In this document: piece after piece, positions 37,057-46,600 of the stretch
Position numbering within the stretch: position 1 is the stretch's first letter
Layout of the letters: the number at the start of each line of letters is the position of its first letter
Assembly (NCBI RefSeq): GCF_000306945.1
Contig: NC_018518.1
Coordinates: forward strand, 2,976,001 to 3,040,000
Length of the DNA stretch: 64,000 nucleotides
Source of the DNA: Bordetella pertussis 18323
GTDB lineage: Bacteria > Pseudomonadota > Gammaproteobacteria > Burkholderiales > Burkholderiaceae_B
Direction: 5' to 3'
Notes under the pieces: model-generated
The model's input: only the letters and a program-made list of their open reading frames with translations
Told to the model about the DNA's origin: nothing
The model's database searches: none
Made by a program: the position numbers and the translations under genes

Positions 37057-38227
37057 CCCACGGCCGCCCGGCTGGGGGTCTTGCGCCACGCCAGCCACGC
37101 CAGGCCCACACATATCATCAGCATCGGCACCAGCGATCCCACGTTCAGCACGGTCCATCCCCGGGTCGTCACCAGCATCCCGGACGTCAGCGAAGTCACC
37201 GCCATCACCGCGAACACGCAGAAATTCATGGCGGCCTGCGCCCGGTCTTTCTCCTCGACCGTATAGGTCGACAGCGACAGCGTCGTGCTGCCGGTGAACA
37301 GGAAGTTCCACCCCACCCCCAGCAGGAACAGCGACACCGTGAAATGGTGCAGCTCCACCCCGGAAAGGGCCACGCCGATGCAGACCAGATTGAGCGCGGC
37401 GCCCCAGCCCATGATGGGCAGCACGCCGAAACGCTTGATGAGATGGCCGGTAAAAAAGCCGGGCGCGAACATCCCGATGACATGCCACTCCAGCACGAAC
37501 GCGGCATCCGCGAACGGCAGGCCATGGTGCTGCATCGCCAACGGCGTGGCCGCCATCAGCAGGTTCATCACCCCGTAGCCGAGCGCGCCGGCCCCGGTGG
37601 CCACGATGAACGCGGGCTGGCGCGCAATCACCGACAACGGCCGCCCACCATTCGCGCTGGCGCGCTGCGCCACCTCCGGAAACTCGATGCGCGCCAGCAC
37701 CGCCATCGCCAGCAGCGCCACCACGGCCAGCGCCAGATACGCGCCCAGGAACGGCGTGACGAACAATTCCTTGGTGAACAAAGCCAGGTTGGGCCCCACC
37801 ACCGCCCCCAGCAGGCCGCCCGCCATCACCAGCGACACCGCCTTCTCGCGCGCGCCGGGCGCGGCCAGCTCCGCCGACGCGAACCGGTAAAGCTGCCCGT
37901 TGGCCGAGTAATAGCCCGCGATCGCGGTCGCGGCGCACAGCAACCAGAAATTGCCTATATAGGCCGCGAAAGCGCACAGCAGCGCCGAACCGGCCGCCAC
38001 CAGCAGCCCCAGCATGAAGCTGCCCTTGCGGCCGTAGCGCTTCTGCGTCCACGCGACCGGCCCCGTGCACAGCGCCCCCCGACCACATAACCCATGACCG
38101 GCAGCGTCGCCATCCAGCCGTACGGCGCGAGCGCGAACCCGACCAGGCCATTGATGGCGATGAAAGTAACGTTATTGGTAAGGAACAGGCCCTGCAGGAC
38201 CGACAACAGCCAGAGATTGCGATTCAT
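37053..38227 (-). pseudogene. MFS transporter, frameshifted at a G6 run
   Basis: Major facilitator superfamily permease of about 391 residues and twelve helices if repaired. The N-terminal part reads MNRNLWLLSVLQGLFLTNNV through VMGYVVGG, then shifts. The rest (ALCTGPVAWTQKRYGRKGS and onward, with the loop 2-3 RYGRKGS motif) lies in another frame. On the coding strand the break is at six G (38075-38080 read as C on the plus strand); seven would restore the frame. The TAG stop lies in the IS481 hexamer GCTAGC. The substrate is unknown. The upstream region carries a palindrome (38288-38302). Confidence 0.85.
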
Positions 38228-38287
38228 ATTGAGCGGCGTGCCCTGCGATTGCGCGCAGGCGGAATATGCGGATTCGGATATATGTAT

Positions 38288-38302
38288 ATTACCAGTGGTA
38301 AT
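38288..38302. promoter_or_regulatory. Palindromic operator candidate
   Basis: ATTACCAGTGGTAAT is a perfect 7+1+7 inverted repeat, 61 bp upstream of the MFS start, in an AT-rich patch. It may bind a regulator of the MFS gene. Confidence 0.5.
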
Positions 38303-38386
38303 TATCTATCCCGCCCCCAGCGGCCAGCACGGCCCCGGCGGACCAGTTGGTAACAGGCAAGTCCGGACGCCCCATTTTCATTGAGC

Positions 38387-38436
38387 GAAATAAAAACGTG
38401 ATATGTTGATGTTGTTTACATTGTGAAATAAAAACG
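38387..38436 (+). promoter_or_regulatory. Direct repeats and promoter-like hexamers upstream of the 38450 gene
   Basis: GAAATAAAAACG occurs at 38387-38398 and 38425-38436, 38 bp apart. Between and over them lie TTGATG and, after 17 bp, TAAAAA, a possible promoter for the gene at 38450. The patch is much more AT-rich than its surroundings. Confidence 0.45.
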
Positions 38437-38449
38437 GGAATTCTTGCAG

Positions 38450-39391
38450 ATGGATTTGTCGAAAATTCAATTCGGTGTCGACGTCGCCACCAGCCTGGCG
38501 ATTCTGGCCTCGGCCATCACCTTCCTGATCAACCAGCGCCTCAAGACCCGGGAAACCAAGCGCCGGCAGCTCGACGAATCCGTGCGCGCCGTAACCGTCG
38601 ACGAATTCCAATCGGCGCTCGGCAACCTGTCGACGGCCTACGTCAAGGAAATCGTCCGGCACACCGTCCCCCTGCAGGCCTCCGTCAGCCGCGGCCTGGA
38701 GCGCCTGGAAAAATCGCTGGAACTCGACCCCAAGCGGGCCAACGTACTGATGGACGCCATGGCCAACACCACGCAGGCCATCAGCGACTACATCAACGCG
38801 ATCTGCGCCTACAACTACCAGATCTATCCCCTGCTCGACAGCATCGAAGGCGGCGAATCGCAGATCCAGGAATTCCGCCGCAACCTGCAGCGCCTGATGG
38901 ACAGCTACAACAATATCGGCCGGGGCCACGAGTCGCTGTTCAAGGAAGTGCGCGCCCTGTGCGACTTCTGCGCCGCGCATCCGCTCGAGCAGGCCGACCA
39001 CGAAGCGCTGCAGCGCATGGCCATGTCCATCGTCGCCGACAAGGACTACCGCCAATGGGTGGACAGCTTCGTGCCCAGCGGCAAGGAAGAGGCTTACTGG
39101 GCATGCGTGGACAAAGGCGATTTCGAAGGCGAGAAGGACCTGCTCATGCGCGTCGTCTCCAACGTCATCGGCGGCTTCTACAAGGCCCCGGCCCGCATGC
39201 AGGCCCAGGTCATCTATCTCGCCTATTCCGCCATCATCGACGCCAGGCAGCAATGCAAGGAGTTCCTGGTCGGCATGGCCGCCATCAACTACTGGCTGAT
39301 CCGCAAGGGCGGCGGCAGCGAATCCCTGCCCGACGTCATCCAGCGCTACCGCTCGCAGGCGGTATTCGCGGTGGATTCGGAGATCAGGTAG
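38450..39391 (+). CDS. Hypothetical protein with one N-terminal membrane segment
   Basis: A 313-residue protein. A single hydrophobic segment near the start (VATSLAILASAITFLINQ) is followed by a long, charged, mostly helical cytoplasmic part. No family is recognised. ATG 38450 is preferred to TTG 38444. The ribosome site is weak. The AT-rich promoter patch suggests this gene may have been acquired, but the coding sequence has ordinary GC-rich codon use. Confidence 0.75.
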   Translation: MDLSKIQFGVDVATSLAILASAITFLINQRLKTRETKRRQLDESVRAVTVDEFQSALGNLSTAYVKEIVRHTVPLQASVSRGLERLEKSLELDPKRANVLMDAMANTTQAISDYINAICAYNYQIYPLLDSIEGGESQIQEFRRNLQRLMDSYNNIGRGHESLFKEVRALCDFCAAHPLEQADHEALQRMAMSIVADKDYRQWVDSFVPSGKEEAYWACVDKGDFEGEKDLLMRVVSNVIGGFYKAPARMQAQVIYLAYSAIIDARQQCKEFLVGMAAINYWLIRKGGGSESLPDVIQRYRSQAVFAVDSEIR

Positions 39392-39617
39392 GCGCACGTC
39401 GCCTGCAACGGCCTGCCTGCAGGCGGCGCCCCGGTCCGAACCGGGCGCAGCGACAATACGCCAGGGCCATGGCCCAACCCCGCCCGGCTTGGCGGCGGGG
39501 CGAACATGGCTCCATAATGCAGACCCGGCGGCCGTTGTTGTCAGCGACCAGGCCACCACTGCAGGCCGTCAGTCCACCGCGGCGCCCACAGCGGCGCCGC
39601 AGGAGCCCCACCCCAAC

Positions 39618-40358
39618 ATGCCCCATTCCGTCGACGACTCCTCCCTGGTAACACGACGCCGCGCGCAACTGGTAAAGGCCGCGATCAAGCTGTTTTCGCG
39701 CATGGGGTACCACGCCGCCACGGTCAAGGACATCGCGCAGGAGGCTGGCGTCAGCGCCGGCCTGATGTACCAGTACGTGCCGGACAAGCAGGACCTGCTG
39801 TTCCTGGCGCTGCAGCACATCGTCCAGCGCAACAAGGAAGAAGTGCCGTCGGCCTTGCTGGGCGTCGAAGATCCCATCGCGCGCCTGTACCGCGCCATCG
39901 ATGCCTACACGCGCGTCATGGCCGCCAACCAGCAAGCCGTGCTGCTGACCTACCGCGAGACCAAGTCTCTCAAGCCCGAATACATCGAGCAGATGAAGCA
40001 GCTCGAACTCGACACCAACAGGCTTATCGAAGCATGCGCCACGGATTGCATACGCGCGGGCTACCTGGCGCCCACCAACGTGGAGCTGCTGGTGTACCGC
40101 ATCATCATTGCGGCGCATGCATGGCCCCTGAAGCATTGGCGCTTGCGTCGCATCGTCACGCTGGATGAGTCTCTCGACCAGGCGATCCATGCCGCCTGGA
40201 AAGACCTGCTGCTGCCGCGCGGCAGCAGCCGATATGAAGAACTGCGCCGGGCCGGCGAACTCCGGCCCGTCCATCTCGCCGGCGAATCGGACGACGGCGC
40301 CTCCCGCGCGGCGGGCACGGAACCGAAGAAGCGCGCACGGCGCGGCCTCGCCGCCTGA
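39618..40358 (+). CDS. TetR family transcriptional regulator
   Basis: A 246-residue repressor-type protein. The helix-turn-helix is clear: TRRRAQLVKAAIKLFSRMGYHAATVKDIAQEAGVSAGLMYQYVPDK at residues about 15-60, followed by a helical ligand domain and a basic Arg/Lys-rich tail. AGGAG lies 12 nt before ATG 39618. Directly downstream are two palindromic operator-like sites and the Bug-type receptor gene, so it may control uptake of the receptor's ligand. The ligand is unknown. Confidence 0.85.
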   Translation: MPHSVDDSSLVTRRRAQLVKAAIKLFSRMGYHAATVKDIAQEAGVSAGLMYQYVPDKQDLLFLALQHIVQRNKEEVPSALLGVEDPIARLYRAIDAYTRVMAANQQAVLLTYRETKSLKPEYIEQMKQLELDTNRLIEACATDCIRAGYLAPTNVELLVYRIIIAAHAWPLKHWRLRRIVTLDESLDQAIHAAWKDLLLPRGSSRYEELRRAGELRPVHLAGESDDGASRAAGTEPKKRARRGLAA

Positions 40359-40436
40359 GCCTGGCCGCCGGACGCCACAGTCCGGCCCGGCCCTCCCGCC
40401 CCTCCCGCCCGGACCACCAGGCCGGGCCACACGACA

Positions 40437-40454
40437 TGAATGGTTAGCCATTCA
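40437..40454. promoter_or_regulatory. Operator candidate 1, TGAATG-N6-CATTCA
   Basis: TGAATGGTTAGCCATTCA: inverted arms TGAATG and CATTCA around six bases, in the 373-bp gap between the TetR gene and the Bug receptor gene. The same arms and spacing recur at 40571-40596. Confidence 0.6.
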
Positions 40455-40570
40455 ATACTCATACGGCACCGCCTCCATCACGGCCGCAAATCGCGGCGCG
40501 ATGCTCTTTCCCCTATGAAAGCCCACCCAGGCAACTGCCCATGCCTGTGGCGGCCGGGCCCTGGCCATGA

Positions 40571-40596
40571 AAATTGAATGATTACCCATTCAATTT
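40571..40596. promoter_or_regulatory. Operator candidate 2, longer arms of the same palindrome
   Basis: Arms AAATTGAATG and CATTCAATTT form a perfect 10-bp inverted repeat around ATTACC. It shares the TGAATG-N6-CATTCA core with the site at 40437; the two are about 137 bp apart, a spacing that could allow looping. Confidence 0.6.
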
Positions 40597-40731
40597 CATG
40601 ATAAATTCACTTCGCGCTCATATGACTATTCAAGCAATCGAAGCGCCCTATCCGCAAGCTGGGAACGCCCCTGCCGTACCGGCGACTCAAGCTGCGATTG
40701 GATCCTTCATCGGGGAACAGAGGAGATGGCG

Positions 40732-41736
40732 ATGTACAGGAGAATACTTGCCGCAGCCGCGGCCGCAATCAGTGCCCTGCTGCCGCTGCACGCGTCCGCC
40801 GACAGCTATCCGAGCAAGCCGATCAGCCTGGTGGTGGGGTTTGCCGCCGGCGGCGGCTCCGACGTGTTGACGCGCGCGTTCGCGAAATACCTGAACGCCG
40901 AGATCGGCGTGCCGATCGTGGTCGAGAATCGCCCCGGCGCCGACAGCCTGCTGGCCTCCCAGGCCATCAAGAACGCAAAGCCGGACGGCTACACCATTTA
41001 CCTGGCCACATCGACGCACGCGGTCAACCCAAGCCTGTTCAGCGAGGCGAAATTCAAGGTCCGCGATGACGTCACGCCGATTTCCATGATCGGCGAGGCG
41101 CCGGTCGCGATCGCCATTGCCCCGATGCTGCCGACCAGGACCCTGCAGGAATTCATCGACTATGCCAAGGCGCACGGCGGGCAATTGAACTACGGAACGT
41201 CGGCCAGCAATACCTATCTCGAAACAGCATACATGCTGCGCGCCGCGGGCCTGGACATGCAACGCATCCCCTACAAGGGAGCGGCTCCTGCCAGCGTTGC
41301 CCTCATGAGCGGCGAAATACAGCTGTTGCTGAGCACGGTGGGCCATCTGGCGCCGCTGGTCCAATCAGGCAAGGTTCGCGCCCTGGCGGTCACCAGCGCC
41401 GGGCGCAGTACGCTCATGCCCGACCTGCCCACGACGCGGGAGGCCGGCATGCCGGACTTCATGCCGAACCTGTCCACCGCCAACGATGCCGGCCTGCCCA
41501 ACGTCACCAGCAGCATCTGGTATGCATTGCTGGCCCCGCCGGGCGTTCCCGCCGACGTGGTCACGCGCTTGAACCAAAGCACCCAGGCGGTCCTGCGCAA
41601 TCCGGAGTTCATGTCGCAGATGGTGACCATGGGCGTGGAGTTGCGCCCGTCCTCGCCCGAGGGACTGGGCCAGTTCCTGGAAGCCGAGGAAGCCAAGTGG
41701 CAGAAAATCGTCGACGATATCGGGGCCAGGCAATAG
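40732..41736 (+). CDS. Bug-type periplasmic solute receptor (TctC-like)
   Basis: A 334-residue secreted binding protein of the Bug/tripartite tricarboxylate receptor family, greatly expanded in Bordetella. It has a signal peptide ending in HASA, and the Bug signatures YPSKPISLVVGFAAGGGSD (phosphate-like loop) and ENRPGADSLLASQAIKNAKPDGYTI. No TctA/TctB membrane genes lie nearby, so this is an orphan receptor, as is common for the family. AGAGGAG stands 6 nt before ATG 40732. The ligand is unknown but is usually a carboxylate. Confidence 0.9.
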   Translation: MYRRILAAAAAAISALLPLHASADSYPSKPISLVVGFAAGGGSDVLTRAFAKYLNAEIGVPIVVENRPGADSLLASQAIKNAKPDGYTIYLATSTHAVNPSLFSEAKFKVRDDVTPISMIGEAPVAIAIAPMLPTRTLQEFIDYAKAHGGQLNYGTSASNTYLETAYMLRAAGLDMQRIPYKGAAPASVALMSGEIQLLLSTVGHLAPLVQSGKVRALAVTSAGRSTLMPDLPTTREAGMPDFMPNLSTANDAGLPNVTSSIWYALLAPPGVPADVVTRLNQSTQAVLRNPEFMSQMVTMGVELRPSSPEGLGQFLEAEEAKWQKIVDDIGARQ

Positions 41737-41786
41737 GCGAGCGCTCCCGGCCGGCGCGCCGCCGGCGCCGCGCTTGGCGGCCTTTT

Positions 41787-43358
41787 TCATGACGCGTCGG
41801 CGAAGCGCTTCGGAAAGTATTCCCGCAGCGGCGATGGAATGACATCCGCGCCGTGGACGCGGGCCAGATGAATGGCCAGGCCATGCAGGACGTTCTTCTG
41901 ATGATGCCGGCGCTCGAATTGCCGCGCGGTGGTCCGGTGCAGGTAGGTGAGCATGCGCCGGCCCGCTTCCTTGGGGATCATGGCGAGCGCCGGCGGCGTA
42001 CGCTTGGACTTGGGAGAAAGAAAGATCAAGCCGACCCATCCCCGGCTCGCAGGATCGAGCGCGGACAGTTCGGCGACCATCTGGGCCACCTCGCCGCGCC
42101 GGTCGGCGGCCAGCAATGCGCTGCCCTTGAGGATCAAGAGATAGATATGAAACTGGGACCCCGTCTCGGCGAGCTCGATCGCCCGATCGTAGAGATCGAC
42201 CGCGCGGTCGATCTCCCCTTGGCAGGCCAGAGTGAGCGCTTTCATGGTGAAGGCGGCGGCAAAGGCCGTGCTGGCTTCGAAGGCCTCCTCGGTCAGCGTG
42301 GCGGCCAGCTTCAGGTAGCCCCGATCGATGAAGCACAGCACCTTTGCGATGCCCAGCAACAGCATCGGTTCGCTTCGGGCCTTTGCCAAGGCGCCGAGCG
42401 CCAATTGCTCGATATCGTCTTCAATGCCGCGCCATTGCACATCGGTCAGCGGCGGCGTATCCGGCGATAGCGGCCCCTGGATCAGCTCGGTATAGCGGTT
42501 CAGCGCCAGCAGCACCGCCAACGCGGGGTCGTCCGGATTGTCCGCATGGGCCGCGCGCAGCCGCTGCGCATTGTGGCGCCAGCTTTCGATATCGCCCGTG
42601 ACCAGGACGGCTGCATCGTGCAGGCGCAGCAACAAGGGCCGGTCGGTCGGGTTGGGCGGTTCTCCGCCGGGCAGCGCGGCATGCGCCCAGATGGCATCGG
42701 CCAGCGATTGCGCGAAGGCAGCGAGTTCGGCGTTTTCCCCCGCCAGGGGCACGGTCAAGCGAAACGGCCTGATCGGCGTGTTGCTGCGGCCGTCCTTGAG
42801 CACCAGCGCCATATGCAGCTGGCCGTCTTCGGGCCACAGGCTGATTTCCAGGCTATGGGCGATATGGCTTGCCGTCTCCGGCTCGAACCGCCATTGCGGC
42901 AGGCACAGCACCTTGCGGCTGCCGTGCAGCGCCTGGCCGATGTGGCCGCCGAGGCGCTTCACGACGGCGGCGGCCTGTTCGTTTTCGCCCAGGCCATAAA
43001 CCGGGCCGATCAGCAGGAAGGCCGACACCGGCGCGACCGCGATCGGGTCCGCCACCCATATATAGCCTTCACCATACTGCGTGGCGATAAAGCGCGGCGT
43101 GCGGGCATTGTCTCCCAGCCGCTTGCGCAGCCAGTTGACCAGGTAATCGATATTGCGCTCGCTCAGCTCGCCCGCCAGATCGCCCAGGCCCTCCAGCAGT
43201 TGCTGCCGCGTGATGAGTTGATGCGGCCGCTCGGTCAACTGCAGGATCAGGGCGCGCTCTTGCCGGGTCAGGCTCAGCTTGGCGCCGTCGTCCCGCGTGG
43301 CGGCGCGCAAATCGGGCTGGAAGACAAGATCGGCATAGCGCACGGACGGTATGGACAT
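41787..43358 (-). CDS. Winged-helix (OmpR-type) regulator with TPR-like C-terminus
   Basis: A 523-residue protein. Residues about 1-110 are an OmpR/ToxR-type winged helix (LSLTRQERALILQLTERPHQLITRQQLLEGL... and FIATQYGEGYIWV). A middle domain and a helical, tetratricopeptide-like C-terminal region follow (EAFEASTAFAAAFTMKALTLACQGEIDRAVDLYDRAIELAETG). The layout recalls HilA/CadC-type regulators without a membrane anchor. There is no receiver domain. It is divergent from the large autotransporter, with a 332-bp shared gap, so it may control that gene. The stop is at 41787. Confidence 0.8.
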   Translation of the reverse strand: MSIPSVRYADLVFQPDLRAATRDDGAKLSLTRQERALILQLTERPHQLITRQQLLEGLGDLAGELSERNIDYLVNWLRKRLGDNARTPRFIATQYGEGYIWVADPIAVAPVSAFLLIGPVYGLGENEQAAAVVKRLGGHIGQALHGSRKVLCLPQWRFEPETASHIAHSLEISLWPEDGQLHMALVLKDGRSNTPIRPFRLTVPLAGENAELAAFAQSLADAIWAHAALPGGEPPNPTDRPLLLRLHDAAVLVTGDIESWRHNAQRLRAAHADNPDDPALAVLLALNRYTELIQGPLSPDTPPLTDVQWRGIEDDIEQLALGALAKARSEPMLLLGIAKVLCFIDRGYLKLAATLTEEAFEASTAFAAAFTMKALTLACQGEIDRAVDLYDRAIELAETGSQFHIYLLILKGSALLAADRRGEVAQMVAELSALDPASRGWVGLIFLSPKSKRTPPALAMIPKEAGRRMLTYLHRTTARQFERRHHQKNVLHGLAIHLARVHGADVIPSPLREYFPKRFADAS

Positions 43359-43690
43359 ATCGAGGGCTCGGCAAGGTACGAAACAGCGGGACGTGCGCTC
43401 GCCTGGCTGGATGTGGTTTTCCGCAGGTTCGCCGAAATTTAACACTTGAGGCCGCGACGCTGGCGCCGGCCATGCGGGTTGGTTTTGGAGCGTTTTGTTC
43501 CTTTCCGCGCAATAAATCGCGAAAAGCACCGGCCACCGCCTCAACCAAATATTGGTGCGAGAGTGTTTTGATAGAGTTCCGGCGCAATGAATCATCTGCT
43601 TGCGCACGTAGAAAGCAGACATACATACGCGCATTGCGCATGCCTCCTGCCCTGGCGCCGAGGCTCCCATCCCAGCCGGCAAGGACACGT
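43359..43690. promoter_or_regulatory. Divergent promoter region between regulator and autotransporter
   Basis: A 332-bp gap with no gene. Possible control elements: TTTTGTTCCTTTCC near 43493-43506, which resembles degenerate BvgA heptads, and the interrupted palindrome ACCAA-ATA-TTGGT at 43544-43556. Neither is proven. Confidence 0.35.
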
Positions 43691-46600
43691 ATGAACCGCA
43701 ACCACCGCCTCGTATTCAACCGCGCGCAAGGCGTCATGCAGGCGGCTCCGGAAACGGCGAAAGGCCGGGGAAAAAGCGGGTCGGCACGCAAACGGGCGAC
43801 GATTTTCATGGCGACACAGGCGCTGGCGTTTACATCAGGCGCCGTCTCTGCCGCCGAATGGGCGGTCGACGAAGGAAACTGGTCCGCGGCAGCGAACTGG
43901 ACGCCAGGCGCCGTACCCGACGCAGCCACGACCGTGTCCATCCGCAACGGCGGCACAGCAGAGATCCATGACGCAGCGCGTGCCGAGCACCTGATCCTGG
44001 GCCTGGGAACGCTTCCATCGGAGATCGGCCATCTGATCGTGCGCAGCGCCGGCAGCCTGACAGTAGGCAATCAGACCTCTATCGGCAATGACCGCGGCAG
44101 TTCCGCCATTTCTACCTTGACCATCGACGGCGGCACCGTGACCGGCGGCTACGGAAACTTCCGTGTATGGCACAACGGAGCAGTCCTGCTGCGCGGCGGA
44201 GGAACCCTGCGCACGGGCACCCAAGGCCTGGCGCTTGACGGCGGCAGGTTGGAGATCGGCAATGCGCCCGGCACACTCGATAGCCCGTACGTCTGGGCCA
44301 CGCCGGACGACAACGTCACGGGACAATTGATCTTCAACCATAGTGCCGGCGACTACGAATTTGCCCCCGCCATTTTGCAGAACGTCGCGGTCGTCCACGC
44401 CGGCGTCGGCGCCACCACGCTCGTCGGCGAGAACACCTACACCGGCGGCACGACACTCGATGCGGGCGTGCTCGGCATCTCGGCTAACGCCAACCTGGGC
44501 AATCCCAATGGCGCCCTGGTTTTCAACGGCGGCACGCTGCGGACAACGGGCTTCATCACCATGAACCGCGCCACGGCGCTTGGCGCGGGCAACGGTGCCT
44601 TCGACGTCGCCAGCGGCGCCTTGTTGACGCAGCAAGGCATCGTCTCCAGCAGCGGCGCACTGACGAAAACCGGCCCAGGCAGCCTGACGCTCTCAGGCGT
44701 CAACACCTACGCTGGCGGGACGGTGATCGAAGCAGGCACACTGCGCATTGCGCAAAGCGGGAACCTGGGTACCGGCCCCCTGACCCTCAACGGGGGGACG
44801 CTGGAGGCGACGGCCCCGCTCACCCTTTACGCCGACACCTGGATCGATGGGGGCGGCACCATTTCCACCACCAGCTCGTTGACCCTGGAAGGGAGCATCA
44901 ATGGTCGGGCTGGCGTGAAAATAAGCAGCGGTCCGACAGGAACGGTGATCCTGAACGGTGCCCATAACGCCCTCCCCACTGCGTTCGTCACCGGCCAAAG
45001 CACCCTGCAAGTGAACGGTACTCTCGAGGCCATCATTGACATCGGTGGCGCTTCGAGACTCAGCGGCTCGGGCACGGTCGGCAATACGAGCATCCAGCAC
45101 GGCAGCACTCTCTCCCCGGGCCAATCTTCCATCGGCACGTTGACGGTCAACGGCGACCTGACCCTGCATGACGGCTCCATCCTCGATTATCAGCTGGGCG
45201 GCCCCGGTACATCCAGCGACCCGGCATCCGGCATCGGCAGCCGCGTCAACGTCACAGGCAATCTGACGCTCAACGGCGCGCTCAACCTCAGGTCAAGCAG
45301 CGATACCGCCCAGGATGGCGTACCGGGCCTGGGCTACTACCGGTTGATGACCTATGGCGGCACGCTTTCCGGCACTGGACTGTCGATCGGCTCGACACCG
45401 GTTTTCTCGGATCCGGCGCACTTCGAGATCCAGGCCGGCGGCGGCAATGTCGATCTGTTCATCGCCGCGCTCGGACACGACACGCTGCAACACTGGCAGG
45501 GGGGGGGGGGATGGCGCCTGGAACAGCGCGAACGCACAGTGGCTGAACCGGAACGGCGAGGTTGCGGCCGGCTGGGCGGGCAACCAAGCCGTGTTCAAGA
45601 ATCAGCCGGGCGGCTTCGGTGGCGGCACGATCACGGTCGCAGGCATGCAGCAATTCAAGGGCCTGCAATTCGTCGATGACGGCTACCGACTCGAAGGTTC
45701 GGGCCAGCTCGTGATCGACGGCTCCGAGCGCGGCGACGGCAATGCCGAAATCCGCGTACTGGCCAACAGCGCCGAGATCTCCACGGAGATTACCGGCAGC
45801 GGCGGAATCACCAAGACCGACGCCGGCACGCTGGTGCTCTCGGGGAACAACAGCTATCAAGGCAGCACGCACATCCTGGGCGGCGCGGTCTCCATTGCTT
45901 CGGACAGGAACCTGGGCGCAACGGGCGCCGGGATCCTGCTGAGCGGCGGCACGCTGGCCACGACAGCCGACATGGCCATCGGCCGGAACATCACCCTGGC
46001 CGGCAACGGGGGCTTCGATGTCGCCGCCGGCACCACGCTGGCGGCCACCGGGCCGATCGGCGGCACTGGCGCCCTGGTCAAGACCGGCACCGGGACGCTG
46101 CGCCTGGCTGGAGCCAACCTCTACGCCGGCGGAACGCGGGTGCGCCAAGGCGTGCTCATCGGAGATACCGCCTCGATCCGCGGGAATATCGCCAACGACG
46201 GCGAGGTGGCGTTCCAGCAAGCGACGGGCGGCGTGTTCGCCGGGGACATCTCGGGCTCCGGCCTGATGCGCAAACTCGGCGCCGGCTCACTGGCCCTGGC
46301 TGGCCGCAATGCCCAGGACTGGGCGGTCGATACCGGGCCGCTACGCAGCGCCGGCAGCCGCTTCGCGGGCGACGTGGCCATCGGCGCGAACGGGATCTTT
46401 GTGCTGGACGACGCGCAGGCCGCCGCCTATGCGGGGGCCTTGAGCGGTACGGGCCGATTCCATAAACAAGGCGCCGGCAGCCTGCTGCTGACCGGCGACA
46501 GCGCCAGCTTTACCGGGCACGCCACGGTCAGTGCCGGCACGCTGCGCGTCGGCGATCGCCATGGCGGCGGCGTCCTGGGCGGCTCGCTCGATGTGCAAGC

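Noticed and set aside
39618..41736. tetR-Bug receptor as a complete tripartite transporter locus.
   Set aside because: No TctA- or TctB-like membrane genes are present; the receptor is an orphan.
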